DNA of 64,000 bases from Ectobacillus funiculus (GCF_004138295.1 NZ_SCFM01000027.1:1-64000), one strand, 5' to 3'. Numbered from the stretch's first letter, positions 28,743 to 40,779 are shown. Numbers and translations: made by a program. Notes: generated from the sequence alone by a model not told the origin.

Positions 28743-29812
28743 TATCTTCCCCTCCCAACTGGTGCTTGCTCCTCCATTGCCTCTAATACAGCATCAGTAA
28801 ATGACACAGTTGTCTCTGTTCCACCTAAATCACCTGTACGACGGCCTGATCTTAATACAGAGGAGATTGCATTTTCAATCGCCTGTGCTTCTTCTCGTAA
28901 ACCGAACGATTGCTCAAGCATCATCGCCACCGAGCGAAGCATCGCAATTGGATTTGCTTTACTTTGTCCTGCAATATCAGGAGCTGAACCGTGAATCGGC
29001 TCATATAACGATAAACCTGTTTCCGAATGGCTGGCAGACGGCAGCATGCCTAGTGAACCAGCTAATACTGAGGCCTCATCGCTTAAAATATCACCAAATA
29101 AATTTTCAGTTACAATTACATCAAAACGACCTGGATGAACGATCAGCTCCATAGCCGCTGCATCTACAAGAAGATGCTCAAGCTGTACATCAGGGTAACG
29201 CCCTGACACTTCCTCTGCAACTTCTCTCCACAGCTTACTGGACTCTAACACATTCGCTTTATCAATGGAAGTAACCTTTTTACGGCGTGTTTGAGCAAGC
29301 TGGAATGCATATTCTACAATTCTCTCAATTTCTTTTCTTGTGTACGTCAGCGTGTCCGTAGCTTGATCCGCTGTGCGCTCCTTCGGCTGAGAAAAATAAA
29401 TGCCGCCCGTTAATTCTCGCACGACGACAAAGTGTACATCCTTCGCTGATTCTTCCTTGAGTGGAGATAAATACGCTACCGCTTCATCAACCTCTACAGG
29501 ACGGACATTTGCATATAATCCAAGTGCCGAACGTAAAGCGAGAAGGCCTTTTTCCGGGCGCTCCGTTGCATTGTCCCATTTCGGACCACCAATTGCTCCT
29601 AATAACACTGCATCGCTAGCTAAACAAGCTTCTAACGTTTTAGCAGGAAACGGTTGACCACACTGGTCGATTGCCGCTCCGCCAAATGCTTCGTCTTGCA
29701 AATGAAAGCGATGCTCATAGAGACGTTCTGTTAATGTAAGTACCTTTTTGGCACTTTCCATAATTTCCGGGCCAATCCCGTCCCCAGCTAAACAAACGAT
29801 TGTTTTTTCCAT
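28742..29812 (-). CDS. leuB: LeuB, 3-isopropylmalate dehydrogenase
   Basis: NAD-dependent decarboxylating dehydrogenase of 356 residues. [11 protein letters not shown] opens the protein, and [15 protein letters not shown] and [13 protein letters not shown] supply substrate and cofactor residues. The ribosome site AAGGGAG follows the stop of the leuA remnant, so the old leuA-leuB junction is preserved. The gene is intact. Confidence 0.95.
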   Translation of the reverse strand: MEKTIVCLAGDGIGPEIMESAKKVLTLTERLYEHRFHLQDEAFGGAAIDQCGQPFPAKTLEACLASDAVLLGAIGGPKWDNATERPEKGLLALRSALGLYANVRPVEVDEAVAYLSPLKEESAKDVHFVVVRELTGGIYFSQPKERTADQATDTLTYTRKEIERIVEYAFQLAQTRRKKVTSIDKANVLESSKLWREVAEEVSGRYPDVQLEHLLVDAAAMELIVHPGRFDVIVTENLFGDILSDEASVLAGSLGMLPSASHSETGLSLYEPIHGSAPDIAGQSKANPIAMLRSVAMMLEQSFGLREEAQAIENAISSVLRSGRRTGDLGGTETTVSFTDAVLEAMEEQAPVGRGR

Positions 29813-29826
29813 ACATGCTCACTCCC

Positions 29827-29985
29827 TTACGATTTGACGACAGCTGCCAATCTGTTCAGTTTGCCCGCCGCATAAAGTACGCTCGCTTGGAAGCTTCCAG
29901 CATGTCCTGCGCTACTCCGAATCCAGAAAGACGTTTTTTCGTTTTATTCCAATTCAACGTGAATAGGCGCAAATGCGTTCGTACC
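29827..29985 (-). pseudogene. leuA: leuA remnant (C-terminal scrap with frameshift)
   Basis: Between ilvC and leuB, where leuA stands in related bacilli, only about 50 codons remain. One frame reads NAFAPIHVELE then a stop; a shifted frame reads SGFGVAQDMLEASKRAYF; a third reads AAGKLNRLAAVVKS and stops at TAA. Together they match the C-terminus of 2-isopropylmalate synthase, whose B. subtilis version ends similarly (SGFGVAQDVLEASARAY). At least two frame disruptions and the loss of about 460 upstream codons make it non-functional. Confidence 0.85.
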
Positions 29986-30005
29986 GCAGCGAATTACTGC
30001 TTTAA

Positions 30006-30053
30006 CCGCCTATGCCAAGAACAGATTATCCGTTCTTGGCACATGTTGGGCGG
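30006..30053. repeat. Long hairpin in the leuA deletion scar
   Basis: TGCCAAGAAC-N9-GTTCTTGGCA, a perfect ten-base stem, is enclosed by an outer CCGCC/GGCGG stem. There is no T tract on either strand. It lies between ilvC and the leuA remnant and might slow or process the operon transcript. Confidence 0.7.
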
Positions 30054-30129
30054 AAATTTGAACGTTCGGAAACAGCTACTATAACAATGCAGCTGCTTCA
30101 CGAAGCGTGTGTATTACTTTTTTGTAGGA

Positions 30130-31669
<1,540 letters not shown>

Positions 31670-31673
<4 letters not shown>

Positions 31674-33367
31674 CCTTCTATTCCCTCCATTTCATGAACA
31701 CCTTTACCCGGCGCAACCATCGGCATAACCTTCTCCGACTGGATAACACGGCAATCGATAAGCACCGGACCTGGATAGTCCATCGCTTCCTGCAACTGTT
31801 GCTTTAGGAGCGTAGGATCTTCGATGCGCACACCGTGAATGCCGTATGCAGCCGCAAGCGCAATGAAGTCAGGCTGGCTTTGAGGCAGGGAATGTGAATA
31901 GCGCTTTTGGTAGAATGACTCTTGCCATTGACGTACCATGCCGAGAGCTTCGTTATTAATAATCAAAATTTTAACAGGAAGATCATGATCTTTCAAAACA
32001 CTTAGCTCCTGAAGCGTCATTTGGAAACCAGCGTCTCCAACAATCGCAACAACAAGCTCATCCGGTTTTCCAAATTGCGCTCCAATAGCGGCAGGGAAGC
32101 CAAAGCCCATCGTTCCTAAACCGCCGGATGTTACCCATTTGTCAGGGTTTTTGAACGGATAATATTGTGCAGACCACATTTGGTGCTGACCTACATCCGT
32201 TGTGATAATCGCATTTCCTCCTGTTATTTCATGAAGAGCTGCAATCGCTGCCTGCGGTTTAATTGCTTCATCAGTTTCTTTATAAGCAAACGGATATTTT
32301 TCTTTTCGATTTTGCTGTAAAACAAGCCATTCCATATGATTTGTCTTAGAGCCGCTCTTCTCAAGTAGTGCCTCTAGCGCAAGCTTCGCTGTTCCAACAA
32401 TCGGAATTTGTGTTGGAACATTCTTGCTGATTTCAGCTGGATCGATATCAATATGAGCAACCACAGCATTTTGAGCAAAGTGTGCTAAATTTCCAGTTAA
32501 GCGATCATCGAAGCGTGCACCAATATTAATCAGTAAGTCACACTCATATAGTGCCATGTTTGCTGCATATGATCCGTGCATGCCGCCCATTCCAAGGAAG
32601 AGCGGATCTTCCGGCGGGAATCCGCCTAGGCCAAGCAATGTATGCACAACTGGAATTTGGTACATACGAGCAAAGCGTGTTAATTCTTCAGAAGCTTTTG
32701 CATGCAAGACACCCGCTCCTGCCAAAATAACAGGCTTTTCCGCTGTTTGTAATGCTTTAAGCAATTTAGCAATTTGCATGCGATTTGGCTCATAATTTGG
32801 CTGATATCCCGGCAAATTAATAGGAGCCTTCTCAAGCACTTCTCCAGCATCTGTTACCATATTTTTTGGCAAGTCAATCACAACAGGACCTGGACGCCCT
32901 GTAGATGCGATATGAAACGCCTCTTTGATAATACGCGGTAAGTCTGATACCTTACGCACTTGATAGTTGTGCTTTGTAATCGGTGTTGTTAAACCGATGA
33001 TATCCGCTTCCTGGAATGCATCTGTTCCGATTACTGTTGACGCTACCTGTCCAGTAAAAACAACGAGTGGTAAAGAATCCATCATCGCATCCGTTAAACC
33101 AGTCAATACGTTCGTAGCACCAGGGCCGCTTGTCACAACAACTACCCCTGGCTTTCCTGTAACACGAGCGTATCCTTCAGCAGCGTGGATTGCTCCTTGT
33201 TCATGACGCGTTAAAATATGTGGAATTTCAAAGTCATATAAAGCATCGTAAAGAGGAAGAACCGCTCCTCCCGGATACCCAAAAATTACTTCTACGTTCT
33301 CCTCTTTCAGCGCCTCAAGCAGAAGCGCTGCCCCTGTAGCCATTTTTTCTTGAGTTTGTTGGGACAT
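31670..33367 (-). CDS. ilvB: IlvB, acetolactate synthase large subunit
   Basis: Thiamine-diphosphate enzyme of 565 residues. The motifs are [19 protein letters not shown], the catalytic Glu in [16 protein letters not shown], and the [14 protein letters not shown]...NN cofactor motif near residue 445. I start at MSQQTQEK, which has GGAGGCC upstream; the longer frame runs into the T-box terminator. It is the first gene after the T-box, so its expression depends on tRNA charging. Confidence 0.95.
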
Positions 33368-33407
33368 CGTTCTCAGGCCTCCTAACACCAAATTTTTCCA
33401 GCAAAAA

Positions 33408-33655
33408 AATCTCTCGCCCATACTTCAGCTATGCTGAAGGGACGAAAGATTTTCGTGGTACCACCCTTCTTCACAGGAATATAATCCTGCCTCAATGACT
33501 CCTATTGGAATCAAGCTTATAACGCAGCTACCGTCCAAGCCTACATAAGTTCAGCTTGGCGCTCAGGGGCGATGTTCATTGAGACGAACCGTCGGTTTTC
33601 ACCAGCCACCGACTCTCTGTGAGGCTTCGCCTTCAACTACTCCTCCCCGTCAACG
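33408..33655 (-). promoter_or_regulatory. T-box leader between ilvD and ilvB, probably Ile-specific
   Basis: The minus strand shows the T-box AAGGGTGGTACCACG (33454-33468), followed by a terminator in which ATCTTTCGTCC pairs with GGGCGAGAGAT and T7 follows. Upstream stem I includes CAGAGAGTCGG and GGTGAAAACCG. The likely specifier triplet is ATC (33571-33573) in GAACATCGCCCC, meaning isoleucine. Uncharged tRNA should stabilise the antiterminator and allow expression of ilvB to leuD. The leader begins within a few bases of the ilvD stop codon. Confidence 0.92.
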
Positions 33656-33657
33656 CT

Positions 33658-35340
33658 TTATACTTTTAAGATGCCGCCTGTATTCGCTGATGTAACGAGC
33701 TTCGCATAACGTGCTAAGTACCCGCTCTTCACCTTTGGCTCAGGAGCAACGAATTGAGTTTTACGTGCTTCTAATTCTTCATCTGAAATATCTAAATTAA
33801 GGTTTCTTTCCACTAAGTCAATAGTAATTGTATCACCATTGTTGATGTAAGCAATAGGACCGCCTTCTGCCGCTTCTGGCGATACGTGACCAATTGCAAT
33901 TCCGCGCGTTGCCCCAGAAAAACGTCCATCTGTAAGCAATGCTACCTTTTTGCCTAATCCTTTTCCAACAATAGCGGACGTAGGAGCAAGCATTTCTGGC
34001 ATACCAGGACCGCCTTTTGGTCCTTCGTAGCGAATAACAACAACGTGACCTTCTTTTACAGTTCCATTATGAATTGCTTCTACAGCTTCATCGTGAGACT
34101 CGAAGCAGATCGCTTCCCCAACAAATTTTGTAATCGATGGGTCAACAGCACCTACTTTGATTACACTGCCGTTTGGCGCGATGTTTCCGAACAGTAAGGA
34201 TAGTCCCCCTGTGGCGCTGTAAGGATTTTCTTTCGAACGAATTACCTCGTTGTTGAGAATGGAAGCATGCTCCACATTTTCATACAATGATTTTCCTGTA
34301 ATTGTAATGCGTTCTGAGTTAATTGCACCTGGAATGGAAGCAAGTTCTTTAATAATTGCAGATACGCCTCCAGCCAAATGTACATCATGCATGGAATAAT
34401 CAGAAGCTGGGCTGATTTTTGCCAAGTATGGTACGCGCTTTGCTACTTCATTGATACGATTTAAATCATAATCGATACCCGCTTCATTAGCAATAGCCAA
34501 TAAATGCAATACTGTATTTGTAGAGCCGCCCATTGCCATATCAAGAGCAAATGCATCATCAATAGCTTTCTCTGTAATAATATCGCGAGGCTTAATATCA
34601 TTTTTAACTAAGTCCATAAGATGGAATGCAGCTTTATAAATTAATTCATGTCTTTCTTTGCTTGTTGCAACGAGCGTTCCGTTACCAGGAAGTGCAACTC
34701 CAAGCATTTCCATAATTGTGTTCATAGAGTTTGCTGTGAACATTCCTGAGCAGGAGCCGCATGTAGGACAGGCTGCCTGTTCCATAGCAATCAGATCATC
34801 TACACTCATTTTTCCTGACTTTACTGCTCCTACACCTTCAAACATGGATACAAGGTTGAGCGGCTTTCCATCTTTGGATACGCCTGCTTCCATCGGTCCA
34901 CCTGATACAAAAACAGCCGGCACGTTTGTACGAACGGATGCCATTAACATACCTGGCGTGATTTTATCACAGTTAGGCATATAAAATACACCATCAAACC
35001 AGTGGGCATTAATAACCGTTTCAGCCGCATCCGCAATGATTTCACGGCTTGGCAAGGAATAGCGCATACCGATGTGTCCCATCGCAATGCCGTCATCTAC
35101 CCCGATTGTATTAAATTCAAATGGCACGCCGCCTGCTTCGCGAATCGCTGCCTTCACCACATCTGCCAATTCTCTTAAATGAATATGTCCTGGAACAATA
35201 TCGATATAGGAGTTACAAATAGCGATAAATGGTTTATCGAAATCTTCCTCCTTTACACCCGCCGCATAAAGTAAACTGCGGTGCGGAGCACGATCGATTC
35301 CTTTTTTAATCATATTACTGCGCAAAGGTATCTCCTCCAT
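33658..35340 (-). CDS. ilvD: IlvD, dihydroxy-acid dehydratase
   Basis: Iron-sulfur dehydratase of 560 residues, making the 2-oxo acids for valine and isoleucine. [11 protein letters not shown] and [17 protein letters not shown] supply the cluster cysteines, and [13 protein letters not shown] is conserved near the C-terminus. Its ATG overlaps the ilvE stop by one base. Being upstream of the T-box, it can be transcribed without the downstream genes. Confidence 0.96.
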   Translation of the reverse strand: MEEIPLRSNMIKKGIDRAPHRSLLYAAGVKEEDFDKPFIAICNSYIDIVPGHIHLRELADVVKAAIREAGGVPFEFNTIGVDDGIAMGHIGMRYSLPSREIIADAAETVINAHWFDGVFYMPNCDKITPGMLMASVRTNVPAVFVSGGPMEAGVSKDGKPLNLVSMFEGVGAVKSGKMSVDDLIAMEQAACPTCGSCSGMFTANSMNTIMEMLGVALPGNGTLVATSKERHELIYKAAFHLMDLVKNDIKPRDIITEKAIDDAFALDMAMGGSTNTVLHLLAIANEAGIDYDLNRINEVAKRVPYLAKISPASDYSMHDVHLAGGVSAIIKELASIPGAINSERITITGKSLYENVEHASILNNEVIRSKENPYSATGGLSLLFGNIAPNGSVIKVGAVDPSITKFVGEAICFESHDEAVEAIHNGTVKEGHVVVIRYEGPKGGPGMPEMLAPTSAIVGKGLGKKVALLTDGRFSGATRGIAIGHVSPEAAEGGPIAYINNGDTITIDLVERNLNLDISDEELEARKTQFVAPEPKVKSGYLARYAKLVTSANTGGILKV

Positions 35341-36236
35341 TAACCAACTTGATCTGCTGTATAAATTTTTTCTCCATCTTCTACTACAAGCTTTCGGAAT
35401 TCCTCAAGGAGACGGTTTGTATGGGCACCTGGTTTTCCATCGCCAATCGTGCGGCCGTCCACCTTTGTCACAGCAATTACTTCTGCTGCCGTTCCTGTTA
35501 AAAATACTTCGTCTGCTACGTACACATCATGGCGTGTGAACAATTCCTCACGCACATCATAGCCAAGCTTTTTACCGATTTCCATAATTGCATTGCGCGT
35601 AATGCCTTCTAACGCACCAGCGGAGCTTGGAGGAGTAATAAGCTTGTTTCCCTTAACAAGAAATACGTTGTCGCCTGATCCCTCTGCAACATATCCTTGT
35701 TCGTTGAGCATAAGGGCTTCTAATACACCTGCCAATTTCGCTTCTATCTTCACAAGAATGTTGTTCAAGTAGTTTAAAGACTTCACTTGCGGACTTAATA
35801 CATCCGGACGGTTGCGTCTCGTTGCCACCGTGATGATTGGAATACCTGTTTCATAAAACTCAGCTGGGAAAAGCGCCAATTGTTCCGCAATGATGACAAC
35901 GGTAGCAACTGGGCAAGAAGCTGGATCCAATCCGAGGTTTCCTGTTCCACGAGATACAACTAAACGGATATAGCCATCTGATAATTGGTTTTTTCGAATT
36001 GTTTCAGCTACAAGCTCTGTCAGTTCTTCTAATGTATATGGAATCTCCAGCAAAATGGACTTTGCGGATTCAAATAATCGCACAAGATGCTCTTTTAGGC
36101 GAAAGACGTTGCCGCTGTAAACACGGATTCCTTCAAAAACGCCATCGCCGTATAAGTACCCATGATCATAAACTGATACTTTTGCTTCATGCTTAGGAAC
36201 GAATTCTCCGTTTAAAAAAATCAACTGTTCGTTCAC
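35340..36236 (-). CDS. ilvE: IlvE, branched-chain amino acid aminotransferase
   Basis: Class IV PLP aminotransferase of 298 residues. [17 protein letters not shown] begins the fold, and the PLP Lys lies in VKSLNYLNN, with [12 protein letters not shown] following. It catalyses the last step for Ile, Leu and Val. The GTG start has AGGGGGA upstream. It is the promoter-proximal gene of the operon. Confidence 0.94.
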   Translation of the reverse strand: MNEQLIFLNGEFVPKHEAKVSVYDHGYLYGDGVFEGIRVYSGNVFRLKEHLVRLFESAKSILLEIPYTLEELTELVAETIRKNQLSDGYIRLVVSRGTGNLGLDPASCPVATVVIIAEQLALFPAEFYETGIPIITVATRRNRPDVLSPQVKSLNYLNNILVKIEAKLAGVLEALMLNEQGYVAEGSGDNVFLVKGNKLITPPSSAGALEGITRNAIMEIGKKLGYDVREELFTRHDVYVADEVFLTGTAAEVIAVTKVDGRTIGDGKPGAHTNRLLEEFRKLVVEDGEKIYTADQVG

Positions 36237-36313
36237 TTGAAATCCCCCTGTATGCTTTCAATTTATCTTTGTATGTTACTTAGTTTACGACTCCTTCGCC
36301 AAGAAATCAAAAT

Positions 36314-36328
36314 AATTTTTAGAATTTT
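36314..36328. promoter_or_regulatory. Weak candidate CodY box upstream of ilvE
   Basis: AATTTTTAGAATTTT matches 12 of 15 positions of the CodY consensus AATTTTCWGAAAATT. CodY represses ilv-leu genes in Bacillus, but the region is A/T-rich and chance matches are likely. Confidence 0.3.
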
Positions 36329-36376
36329 TTAATAATGGATATTCAAAACAAGCTAAAAACATTGTTATATCAAATG

Positions 36377-36390
36377 TGTTAACGTTTTCA
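36377..36390 (-). promoter_or_regulatory. CcpA cre site upstream of ilvE
   Basis: TGAAAACGTTAACA on the minus strand fits the cre consensus TGWAANCGNTNWCA at every position, about 140 bases before ilvE. CcpA is known to activate the B. subtilis ilv-leu operon, so a positive role is plausible here. Confidence 0.75.
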
Positions 36391-36466
36391 AAAAAAGAAA
36401 ATTTTTTTTTCGACAAATTCTGCATTTTAAAAATACTTTTGTGCTAGCAGGAACTTTTTTACATAT

Positions 36467-36491
36467 TTTTACAGTATTTTAAGCTGTAAAA
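36467..36491. promoter_or_regulatory. Inverted repeat TTTTACAG-N9-CTGTAAAA
   Basis: A perfect eight-base inverted repeat in the 415-base divergent gap between ilvE and the next rightward gene. It may be an operator for either. Apart from the cre and weak CodY sites, the rest of the gap is plain A/T-rich sequence. Confidence 0.4.
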
Positions 36492-36651
36492 TCATTCACT
36501 TTTCGTTAGTATGCCATATATAACAAGACATGCACCTTCCATATAGCGGAAAAAAAGACAAATCAACATAACAGTCATATTTCAGTAAAATGACTCATAT
36601 TTCTATTTTCAAAAAGTTCTATTAGCCAAATCGACAAGGAGGGCTCGAAAA

Positions 36652-36897
36652 ATGACGATTTTGCAGATTAAAGGTACAAAACAGGAAATTCAAAAAATAC
36701 TGGATTTGTTTAACTTTATAGAGAAGACTAATCTTTTCCCACTTGAACATTGTGTAGAACTTCGTCTTCAGAGAGACAATGGAACACATAAAGCTGACAT
36801 ACTGGTTGTTTCCTCAAATATAGAGTTAAACGACCATGAAGCCAACGAAGCCGACAGCTTTGTTATCAAAATGCTTACTGGTGTCTATAATGATTAA
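36652..36897 (+). CDS. Small soluble protein, unrecognised
   Basis: A protein of 81 residues with a strong ribosome site (AAGGAGGG). The N-terminal half is mixed alpha/beta (ILQIKGTKQEIQKILDLFNF), and the C-terminal half is rich in Asn, Glu and Asp. No membrane helix or signal is seen. I do not recognise the family. It precedes ykuS by about 100 bases and could share transcription with it. Confidence 0.6.
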   Translation: MTILQIKGTKQEIQKILDLFNFIEKTNLFPLEHCVELRLQRDNGTHKADILVVSSNIELNDHEANEADSFVIKMLTGVYND

Positions 36898-36999
36898 GTC
36901 CTTCTTTCCTTATATAGCAATTGAAATTGAACTCCTTGCATAATTCTGTAGAAAATGAAACATATTACAGATTGTATAACATAGCAGGGGGTGAACAAC

Positions 37000-37242
37000 A
37001 TGGCAAAAATCGGAGTAGAGCATTCATTAACAAACGTACAGCAAGCATTGCAACAGAAGGGTCATCAAATTATTCAACTTCATTCTGAGCAGGACGCACA
37101 AGGATGTGACTGCTGCATCATTACTGGAATAGACTCGAATGTAATGGGGATGAGCGATCGTTCAATCGATGGACCTGTTATTGAAGCAAGCGGTTTAACC
37201 GCTGAGGAAATTTGTCAGCAGGTAGAAAGCAGAATTCAGTAG
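37000..37242 (+). CDS. ykuS: YkuS, UPF0180 family protein
   Basis: Protein of 80 residues closely matching B. subtilis YkuS (UPF0180) as I remember it: MAKIGVE start, DVQQAL-type helix, [11 protein letters not shown] and the LTAEE segment near the end. Function is unknown. I use the ATG with GGGGGTG six bases upstream; a GTG three codons earlier is part of that ribosome site. A strong terminator follows. Confidence 0.85.
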   Translation: MAKIGVEHSLTNVQQALQQKGHQIIQLHSEQDAQGCDCCIITGIDSNVMGMSDRSIDGPVIEASGLTAEEICQQVESRIQ

Positions 37243-37278
37243 TCATAGTTCTCTTTAATGGCTGCGTTTCTCTTCAGC

Positions 37279-37317
37279 AAAAAAACCTCCTTGTTCACAT
37301 AGAACAAGGAGGTTTTT
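37279..37317. terminator. Bidirectional intrinsic terminator after ykuS
   Basis: AAAACCTCCTTGTTC and GAACAAGGAGGTTTT form a perfect stem with a five-base loop, with A and T runs at the ends. Confidence 0.92.
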
Positions 37318-37701
37318 ATATAAACGGGAAAGCAGCAATCACTTAGTACTCTTATGAAAGCCCTGCCTCTCTTTCATTGTGCGGTTCCAATGACCGCTCC
37401 CTTTGAAAGCCAGCATACAAAAAATTCATAGAGTGCGCTGTCCGGCTCACGAACACAAGGCCGAATGGCAAAAAAGCTGCTAAAGTTGTTGGCTCTTTAT
37501 ACAAAGCCCGATCTTTATACAGTTTCTTATCAAGTGCAGACAAGCATTGCTTTTTTCTTTTTTTATACTAGCTAATGAATACTACCACTTACAACTGAGA
37601 CACAGGATAACATTGTATATCATAAATCACCAAAAAGCAATATGTAAATGTTTTACATACAAAAATACTGCAGCAGGACAAGCTGATAAACTCCAGCATA
37701 A

Positions 37702-37741
37702 ATGCACCAAGTCAGGAATAAGGTATTCTTGACTTGGCGCC
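37702..37741. terminator. Hairpin downstream of a small leftward gene
   Basis: GCACCAAGTCAGGAAT and ATTCTTGACTTGGCGC pair around a five-base loop with two mismatches. There is no long T tract. The gap from ykuS to here (37318-37700) shows no gene I can support. Confidence 0.5.
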
Positions 37742-37749
37742 TCCACAAC

Positions 37750-37863
37750 TTATATATACGTCTTCTCATCAAACAGCTTTCGTATACGCTCCTTGAGGAA
37801 ATAAATGAGAATGGCACTGATTAATAAAATTAACCCAACCGCAAATTGCTTTACATTAATCAT
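37750..37863 (-). CDS. Single-helix small membrane protein (37 residues)
   Basis: A very short gene with the strong ribosome site GAGGAGG seven bases before its ATG. One membrane helix occupies about residues 7-23 (AVGLILLISAILIYFL), followed by a basic tail (KERIRKL). The topology would place the C-terminus in the cytoplasm. No known family comes to mind. A hairpin follows the stop. Confidence 0.65.
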   Translation of the reverse strand: MINVKQFAVGLILLISAILIYFLKERIRKLFDEKTYI

Positions 37864-37987
37864 TTGCTTACCTCCTCGTCTACATCATTCCACATAACGT
37901 ATCAATTTCATACACGTTTTCCGCTTGATGAGAGGAAGTAACCAGTGCTGAAACACGGAAGATCACTTACATGGGCTAAAGCCCTTC

Positions 37988-38029
37988 AAAATCAATAAAA
38001 GATGGCTCTCGCCATCTTTTATTGATTTT
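37988..38029. terminator. Bidirectional terminator after gerW
   Basis: AAAATCAATAAAAGATGG pairs with CCATCTTTTATTGATTTT around a six-base loop. The right arm overlaps the last codons of gerW. Confidence 0.9.
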
Positions 38030-38447
38030 GACTCTGATTTTGATTTTGATTCATCATACTTTGAACTGATTTCAGTGCTTGCGGTGCCGCGTCCATTGCT
38101 TTTTCAATAAGATGTGTACCGCTATGCAAGTGCATAACTTGAACTCCCTTAGCACCAACGACTAAAAACGCAACCGGCGACATTGATACGCCAGCCCCGC
38201 TTCCGCCGCCAAACGCGAACTGAACATCAGTTGCAGGTTTTTCTCCCGCTGCAGTACGCGTTTTTTTCACACCGTCTCCAAAGTCGCTTCCTCCCGCCCC
38301 AAAACCGAATGCCACTTTCGAAACAGTTAACACTACACTTCCATCATGCGTAGAAACGGGCTTACCCATAATTGTATTTACATCGACCATTTGCTTTAAA
38401 TTTTCCATAGCAGTTCTCATTAAGTCTTCAATTGGATGGTTTGTCAT
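38019..38447 (-). CDS. gerW: GerW family sporulation protein (YtfJ)
   Basis: Protein of 142 residues of the YtfJ/GerW family. The core has GKPVSTHDGSVVLTVSKVAFGFG and glycine-rich segments (FAFGGGSGAGVSMSPVAFLVV), all typical. YtfJ is a forespore protein; GerW is needed for normal germination in B. subtilis. The C-terminal Gln/Asn run (QNQNQNQSQNQ) is a low-complexity tail whose codons also build the terminator. The ribosome site is GGAGGA. Confidence 0.88.
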   Translation of the reverse strand: MTNHPIEDLMRTAMENLKQMVDVNTIMGKPVSTHDGSVVLTVSKVAFGFGAGGSDFGDGVKKTRTAAGEKPATDVQFAFGGGSGAGVSMSPVAFLVVGAKGVQVMHLHSGTHLIEKAMDAAPQALKSVQSMMNQNQNQSQNQ

Positions 38448-38612
38448 GAAAATCCTCCTGCCTTCTTTCGGTGTCTCTCATATGTTTTCCAAAAACCACA
38501 TAACCATACCAAAATTTTTAGGGTTGGTTTTCGTAAATGAAAGTCGGTCATTGGGGTCATAATAAGAGAGCCTTCTTATTCAGGAAGGCAATGGACTCAA
38601 GGAGGAATCGCT

Positions 38613-38960
38613 ATGGCAGATTATGAACGCAACAATCGCAGATTGCTTCGCGATTTTCAAACCGAAGATGAAGAGTATGCTGCAGAAGTAGCTCCCGCCC
38701 GCATCCGTAATGACAGACGGGAGGACGATGCAACAGCAGGAGGAACCATCGTCGGCTTTATCTCTCTAGCACTTGCTGTTCTCTCCTTCTTCACATATCC
38801 GGTTATTTTCGGAATCGGAGCCGTATTGCTCGGTATGTACGCGCGAGCACGCGGCGCGCACAAAACAGGAACATTCGCGATCATTTTAGGAGCCATCGCC
38901 GCAGTACTCGCATTAGTATTCCGGGTTGCGTTAGCTGCGTTTTTCTTATCATTATTCTAA
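38613..38960 (+). CDS. Small membrane protein with acidic N-terminus
   Basis: Unrecognised 115-residue protein. Residues 1-45 are charged and hydrophilic (NNRRLLRDFQTEDEEYAAEV). Two or three hydrophobic helices follow at about 46-80 and 85-112, with a Gly/Ala-rich pattern resembling DUF4190-type membrane proteins. The ribosome site AAGGAGG is strong. Repeat copy F starts at the stop codon. Confidence 0.65.
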   Translation: MADYERNNRRLLRDFQTEDEEYAAEVAPARIRNDRREDDATAGGTIVGFISLALAVLSFFTYPVIFGIGAVLLGMYARARGAHKTGTFAIILGAIAAVLALVFRVALAAFFLSLF

Positions 38961-39076
38961 AAAACGCGTCGACTGGCGAAAGCCAGCGGCGCAGTTGCCC
39001 TTACACTGTACGCATAAATTTTCCCAACTACACCGAATGGACTTCTAGCAGGAAATTGATACGTCTACAGTGTAAT
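38959..39076 (-). repeat. Dispersed structured repeat, copy F (short, diverged)
   Basis: Matches GCGTCGACTGGCGAAAGCCAGCGGC at the left in parts, then CAGTTGCCCTTACACTGTA, ACTACACCGAATGG and GGAAATTGATACGTCTACAGTGTAA. The outer pairing TTACACTGTA/TACAGTGTAA is perfect here. It lies between convergent genes and abuts the fabL terminator. Confidence 0.8.
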
Positions 39077-39114
39077 TAAAAGATCAGGAAGAACCATATC
39101 TTCCTGGTCTTTTT
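39077..39114. terminator. Bidirectional terminator after fabL
   Basis: AAAAGATCAGGAAGA pairs with TCTTCCTGGTCTTTT around a six-base loop, followed by further T. One G-T pair. Confidence 0.88.
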
Positions 39115-39156
39115 ATTCTGCAAACCAGGCTGATTGACTTCCGATAATTTACAAAA

Positions 39157-39921
<765 letters not shown>

Positions 39922-40049
39922 CTAATCGAACTCATAATGTCCAAATTTTACCGCCCTCTTCAGATTCGGTCAATGCTTAAAATTCGTTTTGCTTTCACAT
40001 TGGCTGCACTATACTTTCTAAAAAATATAAAAGAAAGGGATGAGCACGC

Positions 40050-40220
40050 TCACCCCTTTTGATCATGTATCTCTTTTGACTTGCTTCCTTTGCGGGAACG
40101 ATATTCCTTTCCTTTGTTATCGTCTCCCGTAACAAGATGGGACCCTAGCTGCATTTGATTATGTCCAGCTTCTGGAGAACCTTGATTTTTACTTCCTTTA
40201 CTTCCATTTCTGCTTGTCAT
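40050..40220 (-). CDS. Small hydrophilic basic protein (56 residues)
   Basis: A short gene with GGGAGGGAT eight bases before the ATG. The product is rich in Gly, Ser, Lys and Gln, with segments RNGSKGSKNQGSPEAG and KEYRSRKGSKSKE. It has no hydrophobic helix. Composition resembles small spore-core proteins of Bacillus, but I see no clear SASP signature. The stop codon overlaps a hairpin (AAAGGGATGA/TCACCCCTTT) that likely ends the transcript. Confidence 0.6.
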   Translation of the reverse strand: MTSRNGSKGSKNQGSPEAGHNQMQLGSHLVTGDDNKGKEYRSRKGSKSKEIHDQKG

Positions 40221-40362
40221 TATGATCCCTCCCTTTTTTCATCCGTAGAATTATTGTGCCTCGATCTATAGCGAATTACTCACTATTGCCTCTGCCTTTT
40301 CTGCAAAAATAGACAAATGATGCTCTATGTATATTCCTCACCTTTACCCCCTACACTACCTT

Positions 40363-40779
40363 TTACACAAGCCGCTGCAAAACCAAAATCATCATTTCCA
40401 TCTCTTCTTCTGTTAAAGAAGAAAATTTCTTTTGAAAATAGCCCTCCCGCTTTTGCTCCATCTCTTCAATAAGCTGCCTTCCCTTTTCAGTAATCTCTAA
40501 ATACACAATCCGCCGATCGAGCTCAGATCGAAAACGAGTGAGCAGCCCTTTTGTGATAAGCTTTTCAGATACAGCTGTAATGTGACTATTAGACACGTTC
40601 AGTTCACTGGCCACACGTGACACCATTTCTCTATTCTGATGCTTTAGAATACGTAATACAACAAACTCATTCCATGGAATATAAGGCTCGAACATCTTTC
40701 CTATGTCGCTGCGAAACGAACGAAATGTTGCAAGCATTTGTACAGATAAATCATTCATAAGCCGTTCACGTTTTTCCAC
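40363..40779 (-). CDS. MarR family transcriptional regulator
   Basis: Winged-helix regulator of 138 residues. The region VASELNVSNSHITAVSEKLITKG forms the recognition part, and RSELDRRIVYLEITEKGRQL forms the wing. Helices at both ends serve dimerisation. I start at a GTG with GGGAGAGG upstream; the longer frame adds 56 residues without family support. Its target is unknown; the MATE exporter 1.4 kb away carries a palindrome over its -35 element and is a candidate. Confidence 0.82.
   Translation of the reverse strand: MEKRERLMNDLSVQMLATFRSFRSDIGKMFEPYIPWNEFVVLRILKHQNREMVSRVASELNVSNSHITAVSEKLITKGLLTRFRSELDRRIVYLEITEKGRQLIEEMEQKREGYFQKKFSSLTEEEMEMMILVLQRLV

Noticed and set aside
37352-37543. 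Leftward open frame of 63 codons
   Set aside because: No ribosome site and no recognisable domain; composition looks random.
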